IMG/VR virus record: IMGVR_UViG_3300036770_008697
Span: 1 to 23,923 of that record
Source: a virus
DNA: 23,923 nucleotides
Reading direction: 5' to 3' (one strand)
Part shown: piece by piece, positions 1 to 7,908 of the stretch
Position numbering within the stretch: the first letter of the stretch is position 1
Layout of the letters: every line of letters starts with the position of its first letter
Notes under the pieces: model-generated
The model's database searches: none
What the model was told of the DNA's origin: nothing
The model's input: only the letters and a program-made list of their open reading frames with translations
Program-made: the position numbers and the translations under genes

Positions 1-393
1 TCACACCACCTCACAGCCAAATAATTCGCCCTGTTCATGCCAGAGGCTTGGAATGTTTTGCATGAGATCGGCGAGTTTCATATGACGGGGTTGGTGTCCT
101 AAAAGAATAGCTTCTTTGAGTTTTGGAGCAAGGAAATTGAGCCTGAGAATCAGCTGAACATATTTGGCTGTGACTTTATTGGCATCGCATAAGTCCTGCA
201 TGGTTTGGTATTTGCCGGATTTAAGCTGGCGTTGCCATAGGTGGGCACGCACTAAAGCTTTGACCAATGTGGTATCTATAGATGCATTTTGAACGGCTAA
301 TTGCACTTTGCCTTCCGGAACCAGCACCATCTTTCTACCGCCTCGTTTTTTAAGGCGCATGGGCATAAATACGGATAATTCCTCTTTGCTCAT
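1..393 (-). CDS. Recombinase C-terminal-domain-like protein, encoded as a separate gene
   Basis: A 130-residue protein that resembles, from memory, the extreme C-terminal region of alphaproteobacterial large serine recombinases: a basic beta-strand segment (MRLKKRGGRK, about residues 12-21) followed by a helix-turn-helix-like stretch (about 45-90, including TAKYVQLILRLNFLAPKLKEA). In those recombinases this part is usually fused to the catalytic protein. Here it is separate, immediately downstream of the recombinase. I chose the ATG at 393 rather than 399 because GGAGG lies 7 bases upstream of it and its ATG overlaps the recombinase stop as ATGA, a typical coupled start. Its likely role is DNA binding or accessory work in site-specific recombination, which is inference. 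A generic HTH protein is the alternative. The stop codon lies at the window edge (1-3), so the gene is complete. Confidence 0.75.
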   Translation of the reverse strand: MSKEELSVFMPMRLKKRGGRKMVLVPEGKVQLAVQNASIDTTLVKALVRAHLWQRQLKSGKYQTMQDLCDANKVTAKYVQLILRLNFLAPKLKEAILLGHQPRHMKLADLMQNIPSLWHEQGELFGCEVV

Positions 394-1703
394 AGGCATG
401 CCTCCATACCGGCGTGGAGTAATAAACTCTGCAGTCCATCTGTATGAATGCGCACGTCAATGCCATCTTCTCGCACCAAAACCGCTTTGATCAGCAAACA
501 GATGATTCGGTATTGCTCAATCGGAAAGAGCGAATCCCAAATCACATCAATTTGCTGCAGCATGGCAAAAGCTTCATCTGTAGAGATTTGCCCCTCAAGA
601 GATTTGAGGGTTTTAGCGGTAATTTCAGGGCATTTAAGAAGCTCACGCACTTGCTGTACCACGAAACGCTCAACCTCGTTGGATGCAATGGTTTTATGAT
701 GAGAGGTGCAACTTTTGCCGCGTAAATGGTTGCTGCAGGCATAATATCGATAGCGTTTGTCTTTCTTTTTTGTGTAGGTCGGTGTCATGGATACATCACA
801 CACTTGGCAACGAATCAGATTTTTCAGTAATGCCTGGTCTTTAGCAGTAGATTCTCTACCCCGAACATGCGGGCATTTTTCAAAAACGTGCTGTACTTCA
901 TCAAATAATTCGGCTGCCAGAATACCTTCATGCTCACCTTCATACACAGCATCTTTGTGGGAAACAAATCCCTTATAAACCGGGTTAACTAGGGTTCTGC
1001 GTAAATTGGCTTTTGTGAACAACTGCGCGCCATATTCTTTGCCGGTTTTGCTGACGATACGTTTGGTGCGATGGCCTTGCTGATTAAGCTCACGGGCCAG
1101 ATTGGTGGTAGAACGCAAAACCAAAAACCGGCTAAAGATATGCCGAATCAGTTTTGCTTCTTCTTGGTTGATCACAAGTTTACGATCACAAATGTCATAA
1201 CCAAGCGGTGGATTTCCGCCCATCCACATGCCTTTTTTCTTTGAGGCGGCAAACTTATCGCGGATACGTTCCCCCGTTAATTCTCTTTCGTATTGTGCAA
1301 AAGAAAGCAGAACATTAAGCATCAACCTGCCCATGGAGCTTGATGTATTGAATGATTGGGTTACAGCAACAAATGTCACTTGATGCTTATCAAATAGTTC
1401 TACAATCTTGGAAAAATCAATCAGAGATCTGGACAGCCTGTCTATCTTATAAACCACCACACAGTCAACCAAACCATTCTCAATATCTTGAAACAACTCT
1501 TGCAAAGCCGGACGGTTCAGAGTGCCACCTGAATAACCACCGTCATCATAAGATTTGCTTAAAGCGACCCATCCTTCATGTTGTTGGCTGGCGATATAAC
1601 TTTCAGCGGCAAGTCGTTGCGCATCAAGGCTGTTAAAGGCTTGTTCTAATCCTTCCTCATGGGATTTACGGGTATAAATGGCGCAGCGTATTTTTTTGTT
1701 CAT
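390..1703 (-). CDS. Large serine recombinase (phage integrase)
   Basis: 437 residues. The N-terminal resolvase domain (about 5-155) has the catalytic serine in YTRKS (Ser14), the YKIDRLSRS motif (85-93) and the helix E region with YERELTGERIRDK (138-150). A Recombinase domain follows (about 165-275). Then comes a zinc beta-ribbon with Cys299, Cys302, Cys323 and Cys332. The short C-terminal part lacks a long coiled coil. The family catalyses integration and excision between attP and attB through a 5'-phosphoserine intermediate. AAGGAGG lies 4 bases before the ATG at 1703, and the start overlaps the upstream DUF2924 stop (TGATG). It sits at the end of the window, as an integrase does at a prophage end, divergent from the repressor. 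Att sites were not identified. The class is certain; the exact target is unknown. Confidence 0.95.
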   Translation of the reverse strand: MNKKIRCAIYTRKSHEEGLEQAFNSLDAQRLAAESYIASQQHEGWVALSKSYDDGGYSGGTLNRPALQELFQDIENGLVDCVVVYKIDRLSRSLIDFSKIVELFDKHQVTFVAVTQSFNTSSSMGRLMLNVLLSFAQYERELTGERIRDKFAASKKKGMWMGGNPPLGYDICDRKLVINQEEAKLIRHIFSRFLVLRSTTNLARELNQQGHRTKRIVSKTGKEYGAQLFTKANLRRTLVNPVYKGFVSHKDAVYEGEHEGILAAELFDEVQHVFEKCPHVRGRESTAKDQALLKNLIRCQVCDVSMTPTYTKKKDKRYRYYACSNHLRGKSCTSHHKTIASNEVERFVVQQVRELLKCPEITAKTLKSLEGQISTDEAFAMLQQIDVIWDSLFPIEQYRIICLLIKAVLVREDGIDVRIHTDGLQSLLLHAGMEACL

Positions 1704-2155
1704 CAGGCCTCCTTGTTACTGCGCAGGCCAAAGAAAGCCGGTCCATTCCAACGAGTGCCGGTGATTTTGCGGGCAATGGCAGACAAGGATTTATAGCTTT
1801 GCCCTTGGTATATGAAGCCATTTTCCGAGACCAGAACCTCATGCAAGTCACCCTGGAACTCACGAATCAGCTTGGTGCCGGCCAAAGGTTTAACAGCCAT
1901 ATAGTGATTGGTGAACTTTTTACCTTTCTCCATTTGATCGGCTAAATTATCCAGCTGCTTTGCTGACTTTTCAGCCATAGGGCCATAAGCAAGCTCTTGC
2001 AGGCGATAAGCCAACCTTGGGATAAGATAGGTTTTAGAATGAGGCGGCGCATCCGTATCAAAGATACTACGCCACAATTCTTTAAGTTCTGCGGTGCTTT
2101 TACTTTGCAAAGCCAGAACTTGCTTAATAACAGATTCTTTCATGTTCTTGACCAT
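1703..2155 (-). CDS. DUF2924 family protein
   Basis: 150 residues. The C-terminal half carries the family signature: LAGTKLIREFQGDLHEVLV (91-109), the FIYQGQSYKSLSAIARKITG stretch (114-133) and GTRWNGPAFFGL (133-144). DUF2924 genes are known to lie next to large serine recombinases in alphaproteobacteria and their phages; the biochemical role is unknown. An accessory function in recombination or recombinase control is inferred from this pairing. The gene is translationally coupled to the recombinase by a one-base overlap. At its 5' end it overlaps the preceding hypothetical ORF by 32 bases. No strong Shine-Dalgarno sequence is visible before the ATG at 2155, and Met5 (2143) is an alternative start. 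Confidence 0.9.
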   Translation of the reverse strand: MVKNMKESVIKQVLALQSKSTAELKELWRSIFDTDAPPHSKTYLIPRLAYRLQELAYGPMAEKSAKQLDNLADQMEKGKKFTNHYMAVKPLAGTKLIREFQGDLHEVLVSENGFIYQGQSYKSLSAIARKITGTRWNGPAFFGLRSNKEA

Positions 2156-2501
2156 AATTAGTTTTCTCTAACAAACCTGCTCTAGAAGCGCTTCCTTTTG
2201 AAGGGAAGTCAAGAGAAATTTTCTCTGAAAGCCTTGATTTATCTAGGTTTTTACTAGATTGCGCGCGTACAATTGCTGTAGCGATAATATGTGCAACTTC
2301 TTTTAGGCGATCATAGTTTTGGGCTGTGGTGAACTGCATACGGAACCTCATCTGATTGGTATGTGGGTTATTTACAGCTTCCGGAGAGATTTCGTTCACA
2401 AGAACTTCATAGTCCCCCTCTAAGAAATAGAGAGTTGGTAGGCGTGAGGAGCGATGTGTACAAACTCGTACATGAGCGACGAACAACACACCAACTCTCA
2501 T
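2124..2501 (-). CDS. Hypothetical protein upstream of DUF2924
   Basis: 125 residues, not recognised. The middle (about 30-82) reads like a folded protein: a strand-rich YEVLVNEISPEA followed by RFRMQFTTAQNYDRL and a helix KEVAHIIATAIVRAQ. The tail after about residue 83 is polar and Ser/Lys-rich. No membrane segment or zinc ligands are seen. It is the first gene of the leftward integration module and overlaps the DUF2924 gene by 32 bases, so the two are probably co-transcribed. No good ribosome-binding site precedes the ATG at 2501, so the true start may be further downstream. The position beside the repressor operator means the LexA-like protein could also control it. Existence is likely but not certain. 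Confidence 0.55.
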   Translation of the reverse strand: MRVGVLFVAHVRVCTHRSSRLPTLYFLEGDYEVLVNEISPEAVNNPHTNQMRFRMQFTTAQNYDRLKEVAHIIATAIVRAQSSKNLDKSRLSEKISLDFPSKGSASRAGLLEKTNYGQEHERICY

Positions 2502-2527
2502 TTATCAGAGGGGGGTTACAATAGCTC

Positions 2528-2557
2528 TTGACTAACCTAACGCTTGTTAGGTATGAT
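2528..2557 (+). promoter_or_regulatory. Promoter of the lexA-like operon with an operator palindrome in the spacer
   Basis: TTGACT (2528-2533), an 18-base spacer and TATGAT (2552-2557) form a near-consensus sigma-70 promoter, with transcription expected to start near 2564 and the repressor ATG at 2581. The spacer contains the perfect inverted repeat ACCTAAC-GCTT-GTTAGGT (2535-2552). A dimeric repressor bound here would block RNA polymerase. The natural candidate is the LexA-like protein encoded directly downstream (autoregulation), which is inference. The half-site differs from the classical alphaproteobacterial GTTC-N7-GTTC box and the enterobacterial CTGT-N8-ACAG box. The site also lies between divergent genes and could affect the leftward integration module. 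Confidence 0.75.
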
Positions 2558-2580
2558 AAAGTTAAGTTAAATTTTAGGAT

Positions 2581-3291
2581 ATGAGGTTCAACTACAAAGC
2601 AATGGAAAACCTTAAGAAAACCAAACCGGGTCCCGTTAAGTCCGTAGGGCTGACCAAGGCTCAAGAGGACACCTTTTCTGTTATTTGCCGTCTTAAAGAG
2701 CAGCATGGTGTTGCTCCTACAGTGCGGGAAATTGCAGCTGAGCGTGGCGTTTCTGCCGTATCAGCGCTGGAGATTATTCAGCAGCTGGAGGCTAAAGGTT
2801 ATTTGCGTCGAGGTCATGGAAAAGCTCGCGCCATTGAAATCTTGGATCAACCCCTAAAGTCAGATCAAATTCCGCATATTGTGCCTATTCAAGTGATAGG
2901 TCGTGTGGCGGCAGGATATCCGATTTTAGCGATTCAGGATGATTTGGGTGAGTTTTGCTTGGATTCGGCTCTTGCACGCGGTGATTGCTTTGCGCTGCAA
3001 ATTTGTGGGGATAGCATGATTGGTATCGGCATTCATGACAAAGATTATGTTGTGGTCCGGTCTCAGCCCACTGCGATGAATGGTGAGGTTGTGGTGGCTC
3101 TGATTGATGAGGAAGCGACCTGCAAAACCTTTTATCAAACTTTAACCGGTGTGGAACTTCGGCCTGAAAATCCGGAGCATGAGGTCATCCATGTCAAAAA
3201 GGGCCAAGATTTAAGGATTCTTGGGAAAGTGATTGCAATTAGAAAAACAGTGGAGGTTAAAACGAATGCTGCAAATGGTGTTAAACAATGA
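2581..3291 (+). CDS. LexA-like repressor, S24 self-cleaving family
   Basis: 236 residues. The N-terminal LexA-type winged helix (about 24-88) includes VAPTVREIAAERGVSAVSALEIIQQL; the C-terminal S24 peptidase domain covers about 99-225. Key residues are visible: the Ala111-Gly112 cleavage site in RVAAGYPI, nucleophile Ser145 in CGDSM and general base Lys182 in ATCKTF. Such repressors bind DNA as dimers and cleave themselves when RecA is activated by DNA damage. Here it most likely maintains lysogeny and controls the two following genes, and probably binds the palindrome in its own promoter. The first ATG (2581) has AGGA almost touching it; Met8 (2602) is an alternative start. The 3' end overlaps the next gene by 26 bases. 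It could be a phage CI-equivalent rather than a cellular LexA; the sequence fits a LexA architecture. Confidence 0.92.
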   Translation: MRFNYKAMENLKKTKPGPVKSVGLTKAQEDTFSVICRLKEQHGVAPTVREIAAERGVSAVSALEIIQQLEAKGYLRRGHGKARAIEILDQPLKSDQIPHIVPIQVIGRVAAGYPILAIQDDLGEFCLDSALARGDCFALQICGDSMIGIGIHDKDYVVVRSQPTAMNGEVVVALIDEEATCKTFYQTLTGVELRPENPEHEVIHVKKGQDLRILGKVIAIRKTVEVKTNAANGVKQ

Positions 3292-4522
3292 AGTGCTGAT
3301 GGCCAAGATCCATCCGAATCGTGAATTTTGGGAGAGTCATCTGGAAATGCCCCTTGATAGGCTGATCCAGGATTACCAAGATGCTAAGATTCGTAAAGAT
3401 TGGCTCGATTCCCTATCAGGACGCCAGCTTGGCCTGTTGTTTGACCTATCCATGCAAAAACCTCCCCATGAACTTTCCGTGCAGCAAATGCGCAAGACTT
3501 TAACTGACTTTCCTGAAGAATTGCTCAATTATTTTCTGGTTCACCATTTTAACCACGCCAAACTTGAAGCTGCTATCACTGAAATTGCAAAGCCTGTTCT
3601 TTCCCCTGAAACCATGGCCAAGCTACTGGTCAAAGACGATAAATATGACAAGAAAGGCATGCTATTTGCTCTCTTTAAAGCTGATCCTGAATTGCTCAAG
3701 CATGTGTACCATTTTGATAAGGTGCAAAAGAAAGGGTTTGGCTCCTTTGTGCTGAAAAACCCGCCGCGCCAACCTGCTGTTTCTTTCAAAGAATTTGCAA
3801 TCGAAGATGTGGTTAGGTCTGCTCTTAAAGCACATGATGAAGAGCAAAATGACAGTTTTGAGACTCATCTTCAGGGTTTGTTTTATCATGAAGATCGTTT
3901 GTATTTGTTTATCCGCAGAGCCAGTGATGAAGATTTGCTGTTAAGCTCTAACCGCATTATTCATGGCCATAAGCCGGATTGGATTATCCTGGATTTTGCT
4001 GCAAATGCTAATCAAGTGAATCTTTGTGCCAAATGCTCCAACCAAGGATTGAAAATAGCCGATCGTTTGGTAAGTTCTTACTTCGATAAAGACTGCTCCT
4101 TCATCAACATGCAGGATTACAATTTTGCTGCTCAAGTGAAGACTTTCTTGCGGTCGTGCGCAAGTGAAATTGATAAGGAAATCAAACTCTTTGAACTCAA
4201 ATTTAGATCTGCTCACCTTAAAAACAACACTCATCTGATTTTAACAACGCACCCGACTGACCCTATTGCGGAAGAGCTTGAAGCGCTGCACCAGGCCGTT
4301 GGTGATGTACTGGATGATATTGCCATGATCGATTCAGTAAGAGTGGTGTTTCAAGGAAAAAAGGTAACCCTGTTTTTCAGGGTGGATGCGTCTGATCCGG
4401 GTCATGTTATGATTTGTTATTCAGAATATGTGTTGGATAAAAAGGGACGCTCAGCTTTTAAAACATGGATGAAGGATTGCTATGGCCTTACGATCTTGCC
4501 TAAAGCAAAATGCTGCGCATGA
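3266..4522 (+). CDS. Unknown protein A of the lexA-like operon
   Basis: 418 residues, no family recognised. I chose the ATG at 3266 because GGAGG lies 9 bases upstream; an upstream in-frame start at 3233 would lie deeper inside the repressor gene. Residues 1-190 look mostly helical and charged (for example FPEELLNYFLVHHFNHAKLE). Residues about 195-400 look alpha/beta, with predicted strands such as RLYLFIRR, PDWIILDFA, HLILTTHP and KVTLFFRVD, and a CxxC pair at Cys254 and Cys257. No Walker, nuclease or HTH motif stands out. The gene overlaps the repressor by 26 bases and the next gene by 41 bases, so it sits in a tightly coupled three-gene operon. DNA-damage control through the LexA-like protein is inferred. 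The location between integrase and replication modules is where phages often carry cargo genes. Confidence 0.85.
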   Translation: MLQMVLNNEVLMAKIHPNREFWESHLEMPLDRLIQDYQDAKIRKDWLDSLSGRQLGLLFDLSMQKPPHELSVQQMRKTLTDFPEELLNYFLVHHFNHAKLEAAITEIAKPVLSPETMAKLLVKDDKYDKKGMLFALFKADPELLKHVYHFDKVQKKGFGSFVLKNPPRQPAVSFKEFAIEDVVRSALKAHDEEQNDSFETHLQGLFYHEDRLYLFIRRASDEDLLLSSNRIIHGHKPDWIILDFAANANQVNLCAKCSNQGLKIADRLVSSYFDKDCSFINMQDYNFAAQVKTFLRSCASEIDKEIKLFELKFRSAHLKNNTHLILTTHPTDPIAEELEALHQAVGDVLDDIAMIDSVRVVFQGKKVTLFFRVDASDPGHVMICYSEYVLDKKGRSAFKTWMKDCYGLTILPKAKCCA

Positions 4523-5621
4523 AGATGCCTTGCAAGCTTTGCTTGAGGCCAGCAATTCATGGATCAACCCAAATCAGGTTTATCTAGAGGCGGCTTATCA
4601 TCTTGGAGAGCTTGGCTTTATCCAGCTTAAAGAACATTATTTTATAAAATGCGCCAATCCTTTAGATGCGTTGGATTTTGACAGTCTAATCAATCCAGAT
4701 TGCGAGAACAAAATCCCACTCCCTGATGATTTTGATGAATCCTGTGATGATCTGATCTGCGAAGAATGCGGTCGTTACATCTTACCGATCACCCAACAAA
4801 AACAACGTTTTCATGTCGTGTCTCTATCCCTACAAAAGCAGGCTATAGTGAAGTGGTTTGAGGCAGAACTGAGAGAGCTTGTATTTAAGAATCCTAGTGC
4901 CGGCGTTTATCATGTGCTACTCGATAACGGATTCGTGACTGTGATCTTGCCTGATTTTATCGATAACCCTTCATATTTAGCTTTAGAACGACTCAAAGCG
5001 CAGCCGACACTAATTATTACACTACGAAAAACCTTACCGCACTTGCCGCTTGATGTGCATGCTATAAAATTATCGGATTTCATCAATGGCAATCTCTCTT
5101 TACAGCAAGGTTTGAATATGGCGATGGAGCATGGCGTACCAAAAGAGATCCCAAACGTTTCAAGGCAAATATTGCCTTTTGTGTCGCTTCACACACAAAA
5201 ACCAGCAGCACTTCCTGCAACCTACAGCATCACCATTGATAGTGAGGGTATTTTTGTTGGCGGCATTCATGTCATTGGCAAACAAGCGCCAAGCCGTATT
5301 CAAATTTTTAGGATTTTACTGGAGCAATATTGGCGAGATTTTGAAGAAGGAAAACCTAAAGAAATGCACACACCGCTTAATTTACATCAAATTGCTGAGC
5401 GCCTGGAGCCACATATGGGATTGATTGATGATTTAGAACAGCAAATCCGAAGGCCACTTAATAAAATGCAAAAGGCTATTGAAGAGACTCTGGCCAAAGA
5501 GCTGGGCGTTAATATTAAACGTGATGATATCATTCAAACCCTTGGCTGGCCTGGGTTTAAAAAGCAGGAATATGGATATCGGCTCAACCCTTTCAATCTG
5601 GTTTTTACAAAACATAGCTGA
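4482..5621 (+). CDS. Unknown protein B with C-terminal OmpR-type winged helix
   Basis: 379 residues. Four parts are visible: a helical N-terminus (1-60) that may be a small winged helix; a Cys-rich knuckle with CEEC (Cys93, Cys96) plus Cys74 and Cys88; an alpha/beta middle (about 110-215); and a C-terminal segment (about 248-370) that looks like an OmpR/PhoB DNA-binding winged helix. That last segment has an initial beta-sheet (YSITIDSEGIFVGGIHVIGK), a helix with RIQIFRILLEQY, a recognition-helix-like LIDDLEQQIRRPLNKMQKAI and the closing EYGYRLNP hairpin. No receiver domain is present. It starts 41 bases inside gene A, with AAGGA 5 bases before the ATG, so the two products are probably made together. 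A regulator or sensor partner for protein A is the best inference. Confidence 0.85.
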   Translation: MALRSCLKQNAAHEDALQALLEASNSWINPNQVYLEAAYHLGELGFIQLKEHYFIKCANPLDALDFDSLINPDCENKIPLPDDFDESCDDLICEECGRYILPITQQKQRFHVVSLSLQKQAIVKWFEAELRELVFKNPSAGVYHVLLDNGFVTVILPDFIDNPSYLALERLKAQPTLIITLRKTLPHLPLDVHAIKLSDFINGNLSLQQGLNMAMEHGVPKEIPNVSRQILPFVSLHTQKPAALPATYSITIDSEGIFVGGIHVIGKQAPSRIQIFRILLEQYWRDFEEGKPKEMHTPLNLHQIAERLEPHMGLIDDLEQQIRRPLNKMQKAIEETLAKELGVNIKRDDIIQTLGWPGFKKQEYGYRLNPFNLVFTKHS

Positions 5622-5717
5622 CTCCTATAATCTGGTTATGCGTCACTACGTCGCTTATGTACTTTTAGTACACTTCGCTCCTCGTTCCTATAACCAAATT
5701 AAATTAGTTCAGCTATA
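5613..5717. repeat. Long imperfect palindrome between convergent operons, possible two-way terminator
   Basis: The arms 5613-5639 and 5690-5717 are inverted copies with a few mismatches (for example ATCTGGTTAT against ATAACCAAAT, and CATAGCTGA against TCAGCTATA). A second small hairpin, TGTACT-TTT-AGTACA, sits in the middle near 5659-5673. The element begins over the stop codon of the rightward gene and ends at the stop codon of the leftward primase gene. Folding in either direction would give a large stem, so a bidirectional terminator is plausible, although no clean T-run follows. It could instead be a copy of a dispersed palindromic repeat. Confidence 0.6.
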
Positions 5718-5718
5718 G

Positions 5719-7908
5719 CTAATCATGATAAAACCAAAGTGAAGGATTTTCTAAAGGGATAATCGTCCCATCTTCAGCAGACTTATAATGGGTTGGTAAA
5801 ATAGGCTGAAAATGGCTGGTTTCTTCGCCTGTTTCAGGATCAACCTTTGTTTCTTTTAAATCCATAGCCTCCACACATAAGAAGCCATATTTTGATTTGC
5901 GGACTGCGGTTTTACAGAATTTGATATAGCCTTTGGTGGCAAGTACATCAATGCGGTCGCGAATGGAATGCTGACCGCCAAGGCCTGACCTATTTTCAAA
6001 GGCTCTGCAGAACTGACTTGCGGTATAAAGCTTGCCTTTGCGTGCCTCATCGTAAATCAGCTGCAAAATAATATCGTGTTTGCGCCGGCGCTCTGCATCC
6101 AACTTTTCACCGTAATGCTTATTCACCAAACGCTCTGATTCTTCTTCGAGTACCGACCATTTGCCGGCTATTTTATCGACCCACTTATTATCAATGCGCT
6201 CACCGTTGCGCAGTTCAAAAATCAATTGCCGCGGTGTTTTGGTTTCATCGGGTCTAAAGAGAATAATACCGGTGGTATAAAAACCTCTGAGGGCGCCGGC
6301 ACCACTCAATGATTGAAAAGGATCTTCTTCCAAAAGCTTCTTGGTAATCTTTTTAGTATGATGAGCAACAATCATCCCAGCATTAGGATTCACCAAATGA
6401 CGCAGTCGTTCCAATCTCTCTTGCAGGAAAAACAACATGGCGTTGTTATCATTTTCTGTGCCGTGATCTCCCGCATCAAAGATGTTACGCAAAGGGTCAA
6501 TCACAATGAGGTCGAGGGTTTTTGGATCAAAAAAGTCATTAATGGTTTGTACAATCTGCGTAATGCCTTCATCATTGAGTAACATTCTGGTTTGAGGCGT
6601 GATCACTAGATTATTGCTCATTTGCTCGAGCACGTCAGGATCAAGCTCCAGTTGTTTAAGACGTTCACGCAAATAATGGTAGCCAATCTCTGTTTGTAGA
6701 TAAAAAATCTTCAAGGGCTTTGCGGGTTGCATTCCCAAAAAATGTTTGCCTGCTGCCATATGCACAAGCCAGCTGATAAGAAAATCGCTTTTTCCAACTT
6801 TGGGTGCACCACCAAAAATCAACAGCCCACCGGGTGTTACGATACGCGGGGCAATCACATCGCAAGGCATGGGGGAATCATCCTGTAGTAATTGCCCCAA
6901 GGTAAAAGCCGGGACCATCTTATTAACGCTGACTGTCTTTTTCGGGCAAAGATCGATAAAATTCTCTAAATCAACGCCTTCTGCATCAGAATCTGCTGCG
7001 TCATAACCTAAAGGCTTATCCTCAGGAATCTGAAGAATTTGAATAGATGCTAGCCCTAAGTTTTTGAGTTTTAATGACACTTTATCGGCATATTGTCGGC
7101 CTGGCTCATCATGATCCGGCCAAATGATCACATGTTTGTTTTTAAGCGGCTCCCAATCTGTTTTATCAATGGGTGCATTGGCGCCAAACATCGCAGTGGT
7201 TGCAGTAATGCCATGTTTAATGAGGCTATCTGCTGATTTTTCCCCCTCAACAAGCACAACTGTTTTAGCTTTTAAGATGCCTGGGATATTGTAAAGCGGC
7301 CTTGGGTTTGGCGCCCGATTACGGCAGGTTTTAACGTCCCATGGTCTATATTGCTTACCGGAATCTGTTTCATAGCGATAAACGCAGGCAATCAATTTGT
7401 TTGCTTCATCAAAGTAATCCCATCTGGCTGTGGGAGCCCCGAGCAGCTCAGGTCCTTCTTCCTCTTGCGTAGCCTCGTGCTTTTTCTTAATTTCATAAAC
7501 CATAGCATATACGCTTTTAGTTCGCTCACCAGACCACTGAGCAATATCAGCTAAAATTTCAGGAAATTGAGAACGTGTATCTTTGCCCGTGACCGCTGCC
7601 CATAAACTGATAATGTCACCTCCTTCACCGGTTGCAAAATCATGCCACATACCGATGCGATTACCTTCAAGCTCGACAACTAAGCTTTGGCCGGGATTAC
7701 CTTGCACATCACCCACATAAAACTTATTGCGCTGGAAAACGCCGCCCGGCAGCAAATAGGATAAGCAGGATTTAAGGCTGTAGAGTAATCTGGCTTTTAG
7801 CTCTGACACTTGTTCTGATGGCTCCCAAGGTGATGCGCTTTCAAAGCAGTTCTGTGGGATGGCTGTGTTGAAGTTAAAGAAATCCTTCATATCAATGACA
7901 TTGCTCAT
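5719..7908 (-). CDS. Toprim primase / RepA-type replicative helicase fusion
   Basis: 729 residues. The N-terminal part (about 30-150) resembles the DNA-binding region of phage primases but lacks a CxxC zinc ribbon. The Toprim domain (about 214-300) has VVLVEGEKSAD with Glu221 and the DHD motif (Asp265, Asp267). A RecA-fold ATPase of the RepA/AAA_25 type (about 335-565) has Walker A GGAPKVGKS (366-374), Walker B LDLIVID ending at Asp471 and AHHTKK (515-520). The C-terminal region (about 600-690) may be a winged helix. Known relatives prime and unwind DNA at phage or plasmid origins. GGAG lies 7-8 bases before the ATG, and the start overlaps the nuclease stop as ATGA. It is the last gene of the leftward early operon and the likely user of the repeat-rich origin candidate near 13.2 kb. 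Confidence 0.92.
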   Translation of the reverse strand: MSNVIDMKDFFNFNTAIPQNCFESASPWEPSEQVSELKARLLYSLKSCLSYLLPGGVFQRNKFYVGDVQGNPGQSLVVELEGNRIGMWHDFATGEGGDIISLWAAVTGKDTRSQFPEILADIAQWSGERTKSVYAMVYEIKKKHEATQEEEGPELLGAPTARWDYFDEANKLIACVYRYETDSGKQYRPWDVKTCRNRAPNPRPLYNIPGILKAKTVVLVEGEKSADSLIKHGITATTAMFGANAPIDKTDWEPLKNKHVIIWPDHDEPGRQYADKVSLKLKNLGLASIQILQIPEDKPLGYDAADSDAEGVDLENFIDLCPKKTVSVNKMVPAFTLGQLLQDDSPMPCDVIAPRIVTPGGLLIFGGAPKVGKSDFLISWLVHMAAGKHFLGMQPAKPLKIFYLQTEIGYHYLRERLKQLELDPDVLEQMSNNLVITPQTRMLLNDEGITQIVQTINDFFDPKTLDLIVIDPLRNIFDAGDHGTENDNNAMLFFLQERLERLRHLVNPNAGMIVAHHTKKITKKLLEEDPFQSLSGAGALRGFYTTGIILFRPDETKTPRQLIFELRNGERIDNKWVDKIAGKWSVLEEESERLVNKHYGEKLDAERRRKHDIILQLIYDEARKGKLYTASQFCRAFENRSGLGGQHSIRDRIDVLATKGYIKFCKTAVRKSKYGFLCVEAMDLKETKVDPETGEETSHFQPILPTHYKSAEDGTIIPLENPSLWFYHD

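Noticed and set aside
2407-2706. Leftward 99-residue ORF across the repressor start
   Set aside because: It runs antisense through the promoter and the start of a well-supported repressor gene and has no protein-like features.
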